From contig NC_065404.1 of assembly GCF_024362695.1 (NCBI RefSeq), positions 13,990,604 to 14,054,603 of the forward strand: a DNA stretch of 64,000 nucleotides, given 5' to 3'. The position numbers and the translations under genes were made by a program. This DNA is from Pectinophora gossypiella. Its lineage: Eukaryota > Arthropoda > Insecta > Lepidoptera > Gelechiidae. Below, piece by piece: positions 12,001-22,100 of the stretch (position 1 is the stretch's first letter; each line of letters opens with the position of its first letter). The notes below the pieces were generated by a model. The model saw only the letters and a program-made list of their open reading frames with translations, was not told the origin of the DNA and ran no database searches.

Positions 12001-14390
12001 CTAGCATGGCTCATGTAACAACTACTGAAATATTAATCATAAATAGAGATCACGTAATAACCGCTTGCAAATATCAATGGTTCTCGCGATTAGACCGGAC
12101 ATACGTCGGACAGTCTTTCTTTTATATTGTAGTGATATGATAACCAAGTGTCTAAGGGCCTGCGCAGACGACGGGGCGGGGCGGGCCGGATTTTGCCGCG
12201 GACGATATGCGATAGAACAAAGGGAATCGTTTACTGCCAACGCACACACGGGCGGTCAAGAAGACCGCGCCACCAATGCCCGCTGGGTTCGCGCGACTAA
12301 AAAGACACAAATAAATATCAACCTAAGTAAGTTATTTTAAGAAGCAATTAATTTACTACGCCTTATATTCTTCTTGAATCCATCGGTACTGAGACATTTA
12401 TAAACGTAATTTAAATGCACACAGGTGCAGAAAAAATATTTACCTGTTGCAATATTTTCTCACTTTCAACACGGATTACTTTTTCCTTTAACTTGCAATT
12501 ATCATCAATTGCAAATAATTGAGGTAAAGATACATCCTCTTTTTATGTCCTAAGCAACAATGTCAGATAATTGTCTGCTGAGAATTATAACAAAAAATGG
12601 ACGATCACAGTAATAATCACAGACAGTACATAATTGGTCAAAGTATTGTTTGATTGTTTTAACTAGGCATGTGAGTCATGCAGGAAAAAAAAACACAATT
12701 TAATGGTTCAACATCTTGACTAGTCATTGAAACCACAGTGGCTTTAGTTAAGAATATGCTTTTAAAAAAGTTCAATGGTTAGATCATGTGCTGTTTTGAA
12801 TGTGTGTGTACCTATTACCTATCATATCACATGGCCAGTGTTTTTGCTCAATTGTTCTGTGTATAATGCTCAAACAAAATAAAATGCAAACTAAAATCAC
12901 ATTCAATTTTGATGAATAAACAAGTAACTTTCTTTTATATCATTTGATAACAAGCTTAGTAACTATATCCATTCCCTTTCCAACAAAGAAGCAACATAGG
13001 TAGGTACCTACCTACCAACTCGATATAAATAGGGGCAAGATGCTAAAAACCCCATTTTTGAGAACAGGAACCATTAGTTTTCAATTCTGTTCTGAAATGT
13101 AGCACTTAAAACAGATAGGTGTTGATGTAAACACACATTTGGGGCAATTACTTTCCATTAAGCCCGTGTTTCTGAGTACAAAACCACAGCATACTTAGGA
13201 AAATATGTGGAACAATGTTTAAAAAAATAGTTTGTGTTCTATTTCTAGTGTTAGCAACTCTATTTATACTTTGGAAAATATAATGTAGTATAACATAACA
13301 ATACAACATGTTTTGTTATATTATGGCAGGGAATCTGGGACAAGTACAAATTATAGTCACTTCATATATTATAGTCAAATGTTTTCAAATCTTTTCAGTG
13401 TAAACCTTTTGAAACAATGTTCAGGCTCCAAAACATGTGGATGTATCAAAACCACTCAGTAAGAGGGAGATAGGTAGGTACAACCTTATGATAACAATAG
13501 TATGTTTGATGTTCTGATAAGTCAAATGCAACCTCATACCACATCCACAGTGCAATTGTAAATGCACTATCTTTTTGTTTGAATGTCATATTGAATGTTG
13601 TACAATCTAGCAAACAAAACATAAGGAGATATTGCATGTATAGGTCCACTAACTGCAAAGGGTTGAAGTAGTCAAGAAATAGTAAATGTAAACATACCTT
13701 GAATGAGCTGTGCACTAATGTTTCATCAAGATCAATCACCATGCACTTTTTATGCATGTCCTGGTGTCTGACGGGCGGGAGCAGAGGGCGTGGGGCATGG
13801 TCGGACATGACCAACAGCGGGGGCGAGGCCCGGCCGTCGATGCTGCTGGTGCCATTGCCGCCAGGTGGGCCCTTGCCGCGGCCCCCGCGCCAGCAACACA
13901 GCAGTGAGCGCAAGAAGCCGCCACTGCCGCTCGACTTCTTGCTACCCAGCGGTGGCGTACCCGCCACCGGCGTCCCGTCACCTTCATTGTGCTGCCCGCC
14001 AGGGGATGACCCTGAAACGACCATCACGTTACACACTACACCGACACACGCGGAAGCCCAAATAGACGAACTATGTGGGACAGCTCTAAGGAGAGACGAG
14101 CTCTCAAGGTTGCTGGCGAGAATGTTATTGCGTCCGCACAGTCGAACTGTTTACCTCGCTCACCGATTACGCGCCAAACAGAAATCGAGGAAAAAACCTA
14201 TAATATATAGATTCAATATTGATCCCGATAGGCAAATATTTATGAATCACGAGAAGGTAACATTATACGCTCTAATTTGATGCCAGTAGGTAACAGGTGT
14301 ATACGGTTTAGATTTACCTCTGTCGGATCCATAATTGTTTAATTGCTCGTCATCCCGTGACACCTGAGTTATAATGGACGAAGCGTCCAT
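1..14390 (-). CDS. CTDSPL: CTD small phosphatase-like protein (SCP/CTDSPL family), 3' end outside window
   Basis: Haloacid-dehalogenase-type serine phosphatase; the family removes phosphate from the RNA polymerase II C-terminal domain and from some signalling proteins. Exons on the minus strand: 14390-14318, 14011-13698, 1150-969 and 154-1 (continues off the left edge). All joins have GT donors and AG acceptors and keep phase, giving 241 visible codons. The start MDASSIITQVSRDDEQL resembles the conserved start of vertebrate SCPs (MDSSAVITQ...). A Gly/Ser/Pro-rich linker with an LLCCW cysteine pair (a possible lipid-anchor site, as in the vertebrate proteins) leads to the catalytic DLDET motif (Asp118 nucleophile, Asp120). 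Then come KPINNADF, the block HVDEFLRR to KYADPVADLLDR, and WGVFRARLF to VDNSPASYIFHPDNA. Only about 30 C-terminal residues should be missing. The catalytic domain is split by a 12.5-kb intron. The nearest vertebrate paralog (CTDSP1, 2 or L) cannot be chosen. Confidence 0.93.
625..780 (+). repeat. Interspersed repeat family D copy
   Basis: The block running from GTTGGTCTAACAGAATACTC through ATCTTGCGATGGATATACC to GCCCCAATTG recurs in reverse at 36040-36170 inside an NDUFV1 intron, and parts recur near 30498 and 30700. It has no coding capacity. The family class is not known to me. It lies in the intron between the last two visible phosphatase exons. Confidence 0.6.
1203..1552 (+). repeat. Two copies of a lepidopteran retroelement 3' tail
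   Basis: Two degenerate copies of the tail GGGAGGCCTGTGCCCAGCAG followed by TGGGACGTATATAGGCTG and TATG-type repeats lie at 1203-1262 and about 1439-1552. Others are at 5219-5288, 21355-21390 and 37527-37615 on the plus strand and 9212-9255 on the minus strand. I recognise the tail as abundant in Lepidoptera. An RTE-type LINE or a SINE sharing its tail is my inference. Confidence 0.7.
1590..2200 (+). repeat. Interspersed repeat family E, two adjacent copies
   Basis: Two related blocks (about 1545-1690 and 1945-2200) share an ACTCACGCC...GGGGT(A/G)GGCAGAG core and an AAGCAGCTGAACG(T) downstream block. Further copies are at 10135-10205 (GGGGTAAGCAGAGACTATGG) and 21995-22080. This is a common lepidopteran interspersed repeat of unknown class, and no open frame is kept. 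Confidence 0.6.
2356..2462. repeat. Foldback (hairpin) element
   Basis: The left arm starts ATTCTGAGTTAATATCAAGT and the right arm ends ACTTGATATTAACCCAGAAT. The arms pair over about 40 nt with one small bulge, around a T-rich loop. The block CATCGTAACGGGGATGATTC just upstream resembles the ends of lepidopteran MITEs known to me. It is probably a non-autonomous DNA transposon end, and no target duplication was resolved. Confidence 0.6.
2763..2893 (+). mobile_element. 148-bp MITE family A, end-eroded copy
   Basis: The interior matches the copies at 10875-11022, 24564-24711 and 38869-39017 almost base for base (ATTAATATGTATACACTTTG, then GTGGGTACATTATATTGCTC). The terminal GTACGG/CCGTAC bases are lost on both sides, so this copy looks older or truncated. 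Confidence 0.8.
6330..6460 (+). repeat. LINE 3' end fragment
   Basis: The sequence AGAAATTGCTTCAGAGCAAT followed by AAGGCCGCC and, about 85 nt later, GTGTGCAATAAAG matches the 3' untranslated end of a Jockey-like LINE. Two reverse copies sit at 17935-18065 and 32096-32230 in this window. No reverse-transcriptase frame is visible upstream, so the copy is strongly 5'-truncated or decayed. Confidence 0.6.
6791..6807. repeat. Poly-C tract, C17
   Basis: Seventeen consecutive C on the plus strand, in an AT-rich intron setting. Homopolymers of this kind are prone to length error in assemblies. Confidence 0.95.
7170..7433 (-). mobile_element. tRNA-derived SINE, family 2, near full length
   Basis: On the minus strand the head reads TCCGTGGTCCAGTGGTTGAG (box A-like), followed by TGGGTTCTATTCCCGG (degenerate box B). 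A body shared with the copy at 30748-31045 follows, ending in the part matched by many short copies (near 11925, 19375, 35215 and 36235). The box pair is the internal RNA polymerase III promoter that tRNA-derived SINEs use. It is decayed, and no clear target duplication was found. Confidence 0.8.
7478..7503. repeat. CA-rich microsatellite
   Basis: An imperfect (CA)n run with T and A interruptions, just right of the SINE head at 7433. Confidence 0.8.
8009..8341 (-). mobile_element. Full-length tRNA-derived SINE, family 1, with target duplication
   Basis: Read on the minus strand, the element starts with a tRNA-like head (GTGGTAGCCCAGTTGGTAGA, box A) and a perfect-looking box B (GGTTCGATTCC). 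A non-tRNA body with GACCTAACCTGTATTGGCTG follows, and it ends in CAGGATAATGC plus a short (GAT)n tail. A 13-bp direct repeat AACAAACGCAGCT flanks it at 7996-8008 and 8342-8354, so both ends are defined. Truncated relatives are at 20010-20186, 23605-23760 and 34477-34708. Confidence 0.9.
10875..11022 (+). mobile_element. 148-bp MITE family A, intact copy
   Basis: It has terminal inverted repeats GTACGGTCACGA / GCTCATGACTGTAC (about 15 bp, imperfect) and an interior almost identical to the copies at 24564, 38869 and 2763. It has no coding capacity, so it is a non-autonomous DNA transposon of undetermined superfamily. Confidence 0.85.
11920..12015 (-). repeat. SINE family 2, 3' fragment
   Basis: The block GTGGGTTGTGAGGTGGATTA and the later GTCAGGGTTATAATTGATCC and GGCTCATGTAACAACTACT match the 3' portion of the family 2 SINE. 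Only this end is present. Confidence 0.7.
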
Positions 14391-16120
14391 TTAAACATTT
14401 GTTTTGGGTCCTAATACAAATGGCAACGGAGTTTTTGTAAAATATTAACACCATAAAACTATTTTTTATCTCCCTTCTATCTTACAAAATGGCAGGCTCT
14501 TGGCAAATACCAACTTGAAATGCTGCCAATATAATGAAAGTAGTATTTTTTTCCTATTTATGTTTCTTTTCAACATTAACGAACGTAGATATGCTAGAAA
14601 GAAGTAGCAATACGTCAATTTAAATTGTTAGGTTGTCAATACTGTATTACACCCAAAATAGTTAAGGATCGTTCAGAAGACTTACGTCCAAAGTGGCCGT
14701 TATTTTTAGTAAATAACGCTAAATTGAACTTCAGTTCAATTTATCTATGGCTAAATTAAAAGTCCAATATAATAGGCAACTAATTAAAAGTCAATTAAAT
14801 CATAATATATAAATGGATTTCTTTGACAACATATAAAATTTCTGTCTTTATATTAATTTCGCATCAAACCGAAGAGAATTTTCACAATGAGATGTTGTTT
14901 TTGAACGCATCTTTCAATCCAATTTTTGCGTTCCACTTACGCAAAAATGTTAAACATCTATGTAGATGTTTTCTAATAGTGGAACGAACTGAGTGCACAG
15001 TAGTGTTTCAACCATTGACCTAGTACCGTGCCGCCATTGTTTAAATTTTTAACCGACTTGAAAAAAGGAGGAGGTTCTCAATTTTTTTATTCATTTAGAA
15101 CCATGTGTTCCTAAAAAATTAAACAATGGCGGCACGGCATCTATCACAATAGATGCGACGACGTATCGCCATCTATATTGGTCAAGCCTGTGTTAATGTG
15201 TTGGAGTTATCAATAATGATATAACACCTTCATGACGTCAGCATTACCAGAATGTGTAATTTGTTTTGTTTTATTATTATACCTTCAGCTTGACTTTAGT
15301 TGGTGAGGTCAGTTTTGGCCTCCACATAACAGAAGGAGAATACGAGACAGTGACACGACGTCCACAGAATCTAACTTACCACAATTTGACTTGGCTCAAT
15401 TTTTACAAAATTATTTGAATTTTGATTCAAAGACCTTGTTTTGATTATTTTCGTTCATCGTTCATAGATATTTTTTTTTTTTTTTTTTTGTTTTGGTTTT
15501 CCCCGAAGGGTAAGGCAAAGGGAACTATGCCCATACAGCCATGTCTTACGTATTTTTTTTCTTGATGATTGATGAAATGATGAAAGATGATGATGATGAA
15601 ACCTAAGCCCCCACCCTCGGAGTAGACTCCTACTCCGAACCCCAAACGAATTAACTCAAAAGTCCGCATAAACTTTTGAGTTATGAAGCGGCTTCTCGGT
15701 ACGAAGCGAAAATAGGCAGATACACTTTGTTTATTGAATACTCCAATATAATAACACTCGCGAATGTCTTCCGACTAACTTAATGCGATCATTAACCACA
15801 AAACACCACTTCGTATTAATTATTTAGATTACCCAATGAAGAAAGCAACTGTCCCGTTCCCGTTTCCCGCCGAAAAGCCTCCGTTCATAGATAGAAACTT
15901 GTTTTTTTTCTACTATCTATCTATGGCGGCGGCGCGGCGCGCGGCGTTGACACGATTGACATTTTAAAAAAGTGCGTTTTGTGAATGTCTGTGTCAATCG
16001 AGATCAGAATTATGACTTTTCAGTAGAAAAATACTATTTTTGAAGCTAAACCGAACCACAAATGCTTAATAGTTGAATGCTGTTCATGAGTGAGTGAGTC
16101 GAGCTTGGATTCCTGTAAAA
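14391..16120. promoter_or_regulatory. Head-to-head spacer between phosphatase and capping-enzyme genes
   Basis: The two start codons point away from each other across about 1.7 kb, so this stretch must hold the 5' leaders and at least one promoter for each gene. A CpG-rich patch (GGCGGCGGCGCGGCGCGCGG) lies at about 15926-15945, roughly 180 bp before the capping-enzyme start. Also present are a 25-bp inverted repeat (15026-15137), a T19 tract (15471-15489), a repeat-like block at 15490-15710 and a TGACGTCA site at 15233-15240. No TATA box could be placed with confidence. Confidence 0.55.
15026..15137. repeat. Inverted repeat with 19 perfectly paired bases
   Basis: CCGTGCCGCCATTGTTTAA at 15026-15044 is the exact reverse complement of 15119-15137, and pairing extends inward about 6 more bases with one mismatch. 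The loop holds AACCGACTTGAAAAAAGGAG, a sequence I associate with insect transposons. It could be a foldback MITE or simply an inverted duplication. Confidence 0.7.
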
Positions 16121-19100
16121 ATGTCACACAGGGACTCCGGACCGATCCCAAATAGGTGGTTGAAATGTCCACGGAAAGCCACGGGGCTAGTTGCGGGCAA
16201 ATTCTTGGCTTTCAAGACTCCCCTAGGTCACCAGTTCAATGACAAGGTGCCCGAAGAGAACCGCTTTACACCATCAATGTTGTTTTTATATATGAAAAGC
16301 CAAAAGGTGAGTATTTTCGTCTGGGTTTATTCCACACTTTGTTTGCGTCAGCTGATTTGTATATTTCCGATTACGTACAATATTTACGTTTGTAGATGAA
16401 GCTTGGGATGTGGATCGACTTGACAAACACTAACCGTTTCTACGACAAAAAGGAAATCGAGGATATGGACTGTAAATATGTGAAATTGCAATGTCGTGGT
16501 CATGGGGAGACCCCGTCGGCGGAACAAACTAAGTACCTTACTTATTTATTTTATTTTACATAAGAGCTTTATTCACTCAACAAAGATTGATAATTTTTAA
16601 AAACTAAGAAATGCAAACTAACTAGTTAAGTTACGAATTATATTAAAAAATATTGTGATTATTAATGACCTACTTATCGAGAGGCAAATCTTAAGTATTA
16701 TTTGCACATCCCTCGTTTTTATTTTGATACAATGTTTGTACATTGTATAAATAAAATTGACATAAATTCCTGAACAATGATTCCATTCTTTCACTAAATA
16801 TTTCATAAATTGGTTATACTTATAATTATTGCAATAGGTGTATAAATTTTATGATTTTTCAGACTATTTATCCAGCTTGTAAGCAAATTTGTAAGTCAGA
16901 ATCCGTTGGAAGTGATTGGAGTACATTGCACACACGGATTCAATCGTACGGGATTCTTACTTGCATCATATATGGTTGAACAGCTGGATTGTAGTGTTGA
17001 GGCAGCGTTAAATGAGTTTGCAAAACTTAGGTAAGGCAACTTTAGTTATAAAAATAGAAAAAGTTAATGACTGATTTTGTAGAAGAAGTTTTATTAAATA
17101 GTCTTTTCTTTATATATAAATTTAAAAAAAACTGATAAGTGTAATTGCTATTACATGGCAGATTCCTCATAAGCGTCACCACAAATCCTAAATATTTATT
17201 TTTTTTCAACAACCAGGCCTCCAGGAATCTATAAACAAGATTACTTAGAAGAGCTGTACCGTCGCTATGACGATGTGGAGTATACCCCAGCGGCCCCTAA
17301 AAGACCAGACTGGTGCAATGGTGAGTATTTATTATTTCATCCTAGAATATTCTAGAACAACTTAGGCTCAAAGTCCATTTATATTGCCCAAAAATGCTTG
17401 TCTGGAAGGCCTCACGAAGATTAACGTGGCCTAACCTAATACCACCATCCCTCATCCCACCTTACCTCACCTCACCTCACCTTTTTCTCGGCTTCTCGGA
17501 AAATCTCGAGAATTTACATAGAATTCCCGTGAAACGGGAAATCCCCGAAAAATAGGGGATTCCCATTCGGGGGAATCGCGTCACGGAAAGTAACACAATG
17601 TTGCTGGAATCAAATGTCATTTTATCTCCAACATGATGGACTATTGTCAAGCTGTCTTATCTTAATATTCTCCTATGTTAAACATTTATTGCAGAAGAGG
17701 AAGAGATTGATTATGATGATGATGACACACCAAGCAACTCACAAAGTAATTCATCACCACAGAAATCAAAGTAAGTTGACAATTTTATTAAAAAAAATAA
17801 ATATAATAATAATAAAAAAAAGTTTATTTAGGTAAAATCTACGAGACACATATACATTTACAACATTAAAATATACACACATTAACATTAATATTTAAAA
17901 CTGCTGCTGATTCCAGCTGACTCCTACTAATTTTACGATACAATACAAAAACGCTTTATTGCACATATAAACACTAAAAACAATTAAAAATGTGACAAGA
18001 GCAGTGCAATCGGCGGCCTTATTGCTAAATAGCAATTTGTTCCAGGCAACCTTAGGGTGAATGAACTTGCATGAATTTTAAGTAATTCTTATCATTTTCT
18101 TATCTCTGAAAGGGACAAAGACGGTTAATCGACAGGCTAAAAATGTATGGAACACGCGTCAATCTTAAGCAGAAATCTTAGACAAGAATTAATTTGACAG
18201 TAGAAGAATCAGAATCAGAATCATTTATTCAACGTAATTATCATGGATAAACTTGTTGAAGGTCAATGTAACATTTTTGAATTTACGTCATTTCGCCAGG
18301 TGTTATGGCTGAGGAGAAGAAATGACAAGAAACTGCAACAGCAACACATCTTTTAAATCAATGAGGGTACATTACAAGTTATTTAATAACTAGAGGAACA
18401 CATTCAATACCAGACATTTTTATCATTTAGGTAATCATTAATCTTATAATAGGCTTTTTTACATAAAGTAAGCTTCACGTGAGCTTTAAATTTGTTCTCT
18501 GACAAATTTAAAATATTATCTGGTATTTTATTGTAAAAACGTATACATAACCCCAAAAAAGATGAATTTAATTTACTTAATCTAGAATTTTGAACAACAA
18601 TTTTATTTTTATTCCTTGTATTGTAAGTATGCCTTTCACAGTTTCTCGGAAGGAGAGATACATTTTTACGCACATACATAATGTTTTCATAAATATATTG
18701 ACTTGCGACCGTCAGTATATTTATTTCTTTAAACAGCTCCCTTATGAAGTCAAATGGGTTGCATATTTATTGGTCGTCGTTAATCGTTTCATTCACTCAT
18801 TTATTAAAAAAAAGTGATTTTAAAAGACTTCCCATCCCTTTTCTTTTCGGCGGATAAGAAAATGACAGGTATAACTTGAAATATTAGATTAAAGAAAAAT
18901 ATAATTCTGTTGGTGAAGTGTCTAGTATTAGTATTATTTGTATAGCCCACAATTAATGCTACTTGTAATAATCTATACTCATTAATATTCCAGCCACAAA
19001 CCCAGAAAAGGTAGGAAAGAGACAACGTCAAAGAAGGCGTCGTTCATGCCGGGTGTTAGAGGAGTGGAACCGTTCAACACTCAGCCCCGTCTCAGCGAGG

Positions 19101-22100
19101 TACAAAGGAAAACTCAGGACTTTTGTGAGTGGGCCACCACGGGCTTCCCGGGGTCGCAGCCGGTGTCCATGGATGTTACGAACTTGAGGAAGCTGCATCA
19201 GAAACCTTATAGGGTTTCGTGGAAGGCTGATGGGGTTAGGTTAGTATGTTCAGTTTGTAATCAGTAATGTCTTCTGAGAGAAAAGATTGAAATTCTATCT
19301 TGGAGGGAAAGGTTCGAACGAGTTCGAACGCAACGTAGCTACCGCATAGTAAAGCCTGAAAAGAATATCTCCTATAGTGTAGGTTATGACTTGGATAACC
19401 ATCCTATGCAATCCTAGTGTCAGAGTTAATATTGAACCACCAAAGGCCCCTTACATGGCACATGTAACGACTATGTACTTACAGCAGAAAAAAGTCATCA
19501 TAATCATTAAAAAAGTATAAAAATATAAGTTGGTATTTCCAAATTCAAAATGCCAGTTTTAATTTGCAATTACACATAAATTTCATTTTTACGATGCTGA
19601 GTTTTGTTTTCGATTTTGTTTATTAAGTACTAATTCAAAACACTGCTTATTGGAAAAAAAAATTAATGATTTGAATACTTTTCCAGGTATATGATGCTAA
19701 TAGATGGAGAAGGAGAGGTGTATATGTTAGACAGGGATAACTGCGTGTTCCGTGTATACGGGCTGCGGTTCCTGTACAAGAAGGATTTGAGGAGACATTT
19801 GAGCAATACTCTATTGGATGGTGTAAGTATTGTCACATCCCAGACTACCCAAAAATCTCATTCTTACCGTGTAAGTGCGAGCGAGACAGACAGACTGCTC
19901 GTGTTCCCCTGTACTCCTTAGCGGCTTCGGCCATTTAGACTAAAGTTACCGTTATATACATAATATTATTCTTTATTGGTATAGTATTGTTTCCCCACTA
20001 TACATTCCTGAGAAATGCATTTTCAGAAGTACGTGACCTAACCTATATTCGGCTGGTTTTTCCTTCGCGGGTTAGAAGCTCAGACAGGCAGTCACTTCTG
20101 TAAAAATCCGGACCTACCAAATCTTCAGGTTAGGTAAGCTGACCCTGTGAAAAACGGGATAATGCTAGGGAGATGATGATGATGATGGTATAGTACTGTT
20201 TCCACTCTATCGGCAATTCTCTGTAAGTAGACAAGTACAATTACAACATAATGGACCAACCCCTACCGACACCCATACATAGAGAGACATAATCGTACGC
20301 TATGTGTGACGTCTGACGCCCTTACGATTGAAGACTAAAGTAAGACCGAGGGGAGGTGAGGTAAACCTAGCTCAGCCGCTGGTGGGGAGCGGAGAGTTGC
20401 GGTTCTACATATAACCTTATTCTATGTCCTGAACGACGATTGCGGGTGTGAAACTGTGACAACATGAAGATGATATTTGTATGAATTCCAGGAGATGGTG
20501 ATAGACAAAGTGAACGGGCAAGAGATCCCGCGGTACCTGTGCTACGACATCATCAAGTTCGAGGGCCAGGACGTCGGCAAGATGGCCTTCTACCCTGTAA
20601 GACTGAACTGCATCGAGAACGAGATCGTGAATCCAAGGTGAGTTATAAAATAATTTCCAACTAGTCAAATCAGTTACTTTTTACTAAACGTCAAAACACG
20701 AAATTACTATGGAATTTGTACGAAAAAGCACACTGTGACGTCATAGAAAAACGTGACAAAATACGCACTTATTATTACATTTTTCGTTATTAAAATTCAT
20801 AAATAAGTTAAATAGAAAAAAGAAAACGTTTTTTCGTTACCTTTAGATCTGTTTATTTAGTAATCATAATTGACCTAGGAAACTACCATATAATAGTATT
20901 GATAAATTCAAGTTAAATTCCAAGGGATAATGACAATTCAATGACATGAGGAAGAAAAAGAAAATCTGAAAGTATGATTTTGCGCCAGATCATAGAAACT
21001 GTTACTCTATTCTTACTTTAAACAGATTTTGTTTTCTTCTTAATTTCAGACATCAAGCAATGAAAGAAGGCATAATAAAGAAGGAGCGTGAACCATTCAG
21101 TGTTCGGTTAAAACAGTTCTGGGAGCTACCGATGGCCCATCAGCTGTTAGGAGAGAAGTTTGCGAAGACATTGTCACATGAACCTGACGGACTGATCTTC
21201 CAGCCTTCGAAAGAGGTAAAGCATACATACATAACCACCTTATGATTTTATTCAACTAGGAAGTTTAGCACAGACACTTGCTTCTTCCAAAAATTTGAGA
21301 CTTTATTTAGGGTGATCAAAAACTAAATTTGTTTTGGCAATAATTATTCCGGTTGATTGAGGGAAGGTCTGTGCCCAACAGTGGGACGTTTTTACCATTA
21401 CTTGCCTCAAATATTTTACCCTTGCTGTGCACGTAGTTTTAAGAACAGGAGTCTAGAACAAAACCTGAACCCTCATTCGTCTCATCTTATTTTGATGTTT
21501 TAAATATTTAGTTTTTTTTTTCTTGGTTTAAACTACAATCAGTCCTCTAGACTATAAGCAGTTTCGTTGAGTGGATAAGTGACGTGTCAGGAGCTACAAC
21601 CAGTGTCACAGCGTCCCACTTTATACAACAAGGCTTCTCTTCAGTCGTTTCACCACATTTACGAGGTCTATAAGCTCTGATGCGAGGGGAAGTCGCTCTA
21701 GATGTTTCTTTTGGTAATTTTTGATCTCTTCAGCGACGGTTGGAATGTTAGGTATTTGTGTATTTCTTCATTCTTGCTAAACCATGGTGCATTCACAATT
21801 GAACGTAGGATGGCATTCTAAAATATTTAGTATATCTTTCTTTCTAATAGTAATAATTTGTATTCCAGCCCTACGTAGCTGGGCGGTGCGATGACGTGTT
21901 GAAATGGAAACCGAGCCACATGAACAGTGTGGACTTTAAGTTGAAAATCATCACAGAAGGTGGAACGGGGTAAGTAACTCTCTGCCCTGCACCAGCTTCA
22001 CCACTGGGACTTACTACCCACATGGGTAAACAGAGACTATGGAATTCAATTTGCTTCAATCCTGACATACTTCACTACACACATACATATACTTCGTCAC

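Larger units (their letters stand above)
1151..13697 (-). other. 12.5-kb repeat-rich intron of the phosphatase gene
   Basis: This stretch separates the exon ending HSSFK from the exon starting PINNADF. I see no convincing coding exon in it. It holds SINE copies near 7170-7433 and 8009-8341, MITE copies at 2763-2893 and 10875-11022, a hairpin element at 2356-2462, retroelement tails near 1203, 1439, 5219 and 9212, a LINE 3' end at 6330-6460 and simple repeats. Stretches such as 2900-5200 and 8400-10100 are AT-rich and show nothing I can name. A GC-rich patch at 12155-12300 stands out but has no coding signature. Confidence 0.85.

Noticed and set aside
14011..14036. Start codon for the phosphatase at 14024 (MVVSGSS)
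   Set aside because: The ATG lies in the intron just before a TTTCAG acceptor. The upstream exon 14390-14318 encodes the conserved SCP start and joins in phase at 14011.
13699..14280. 193-codon plus-strand frame
   Set aside because: It is antisense to the phosphatase exons, and its length comes from GC-rich coding sequence on the other strand.
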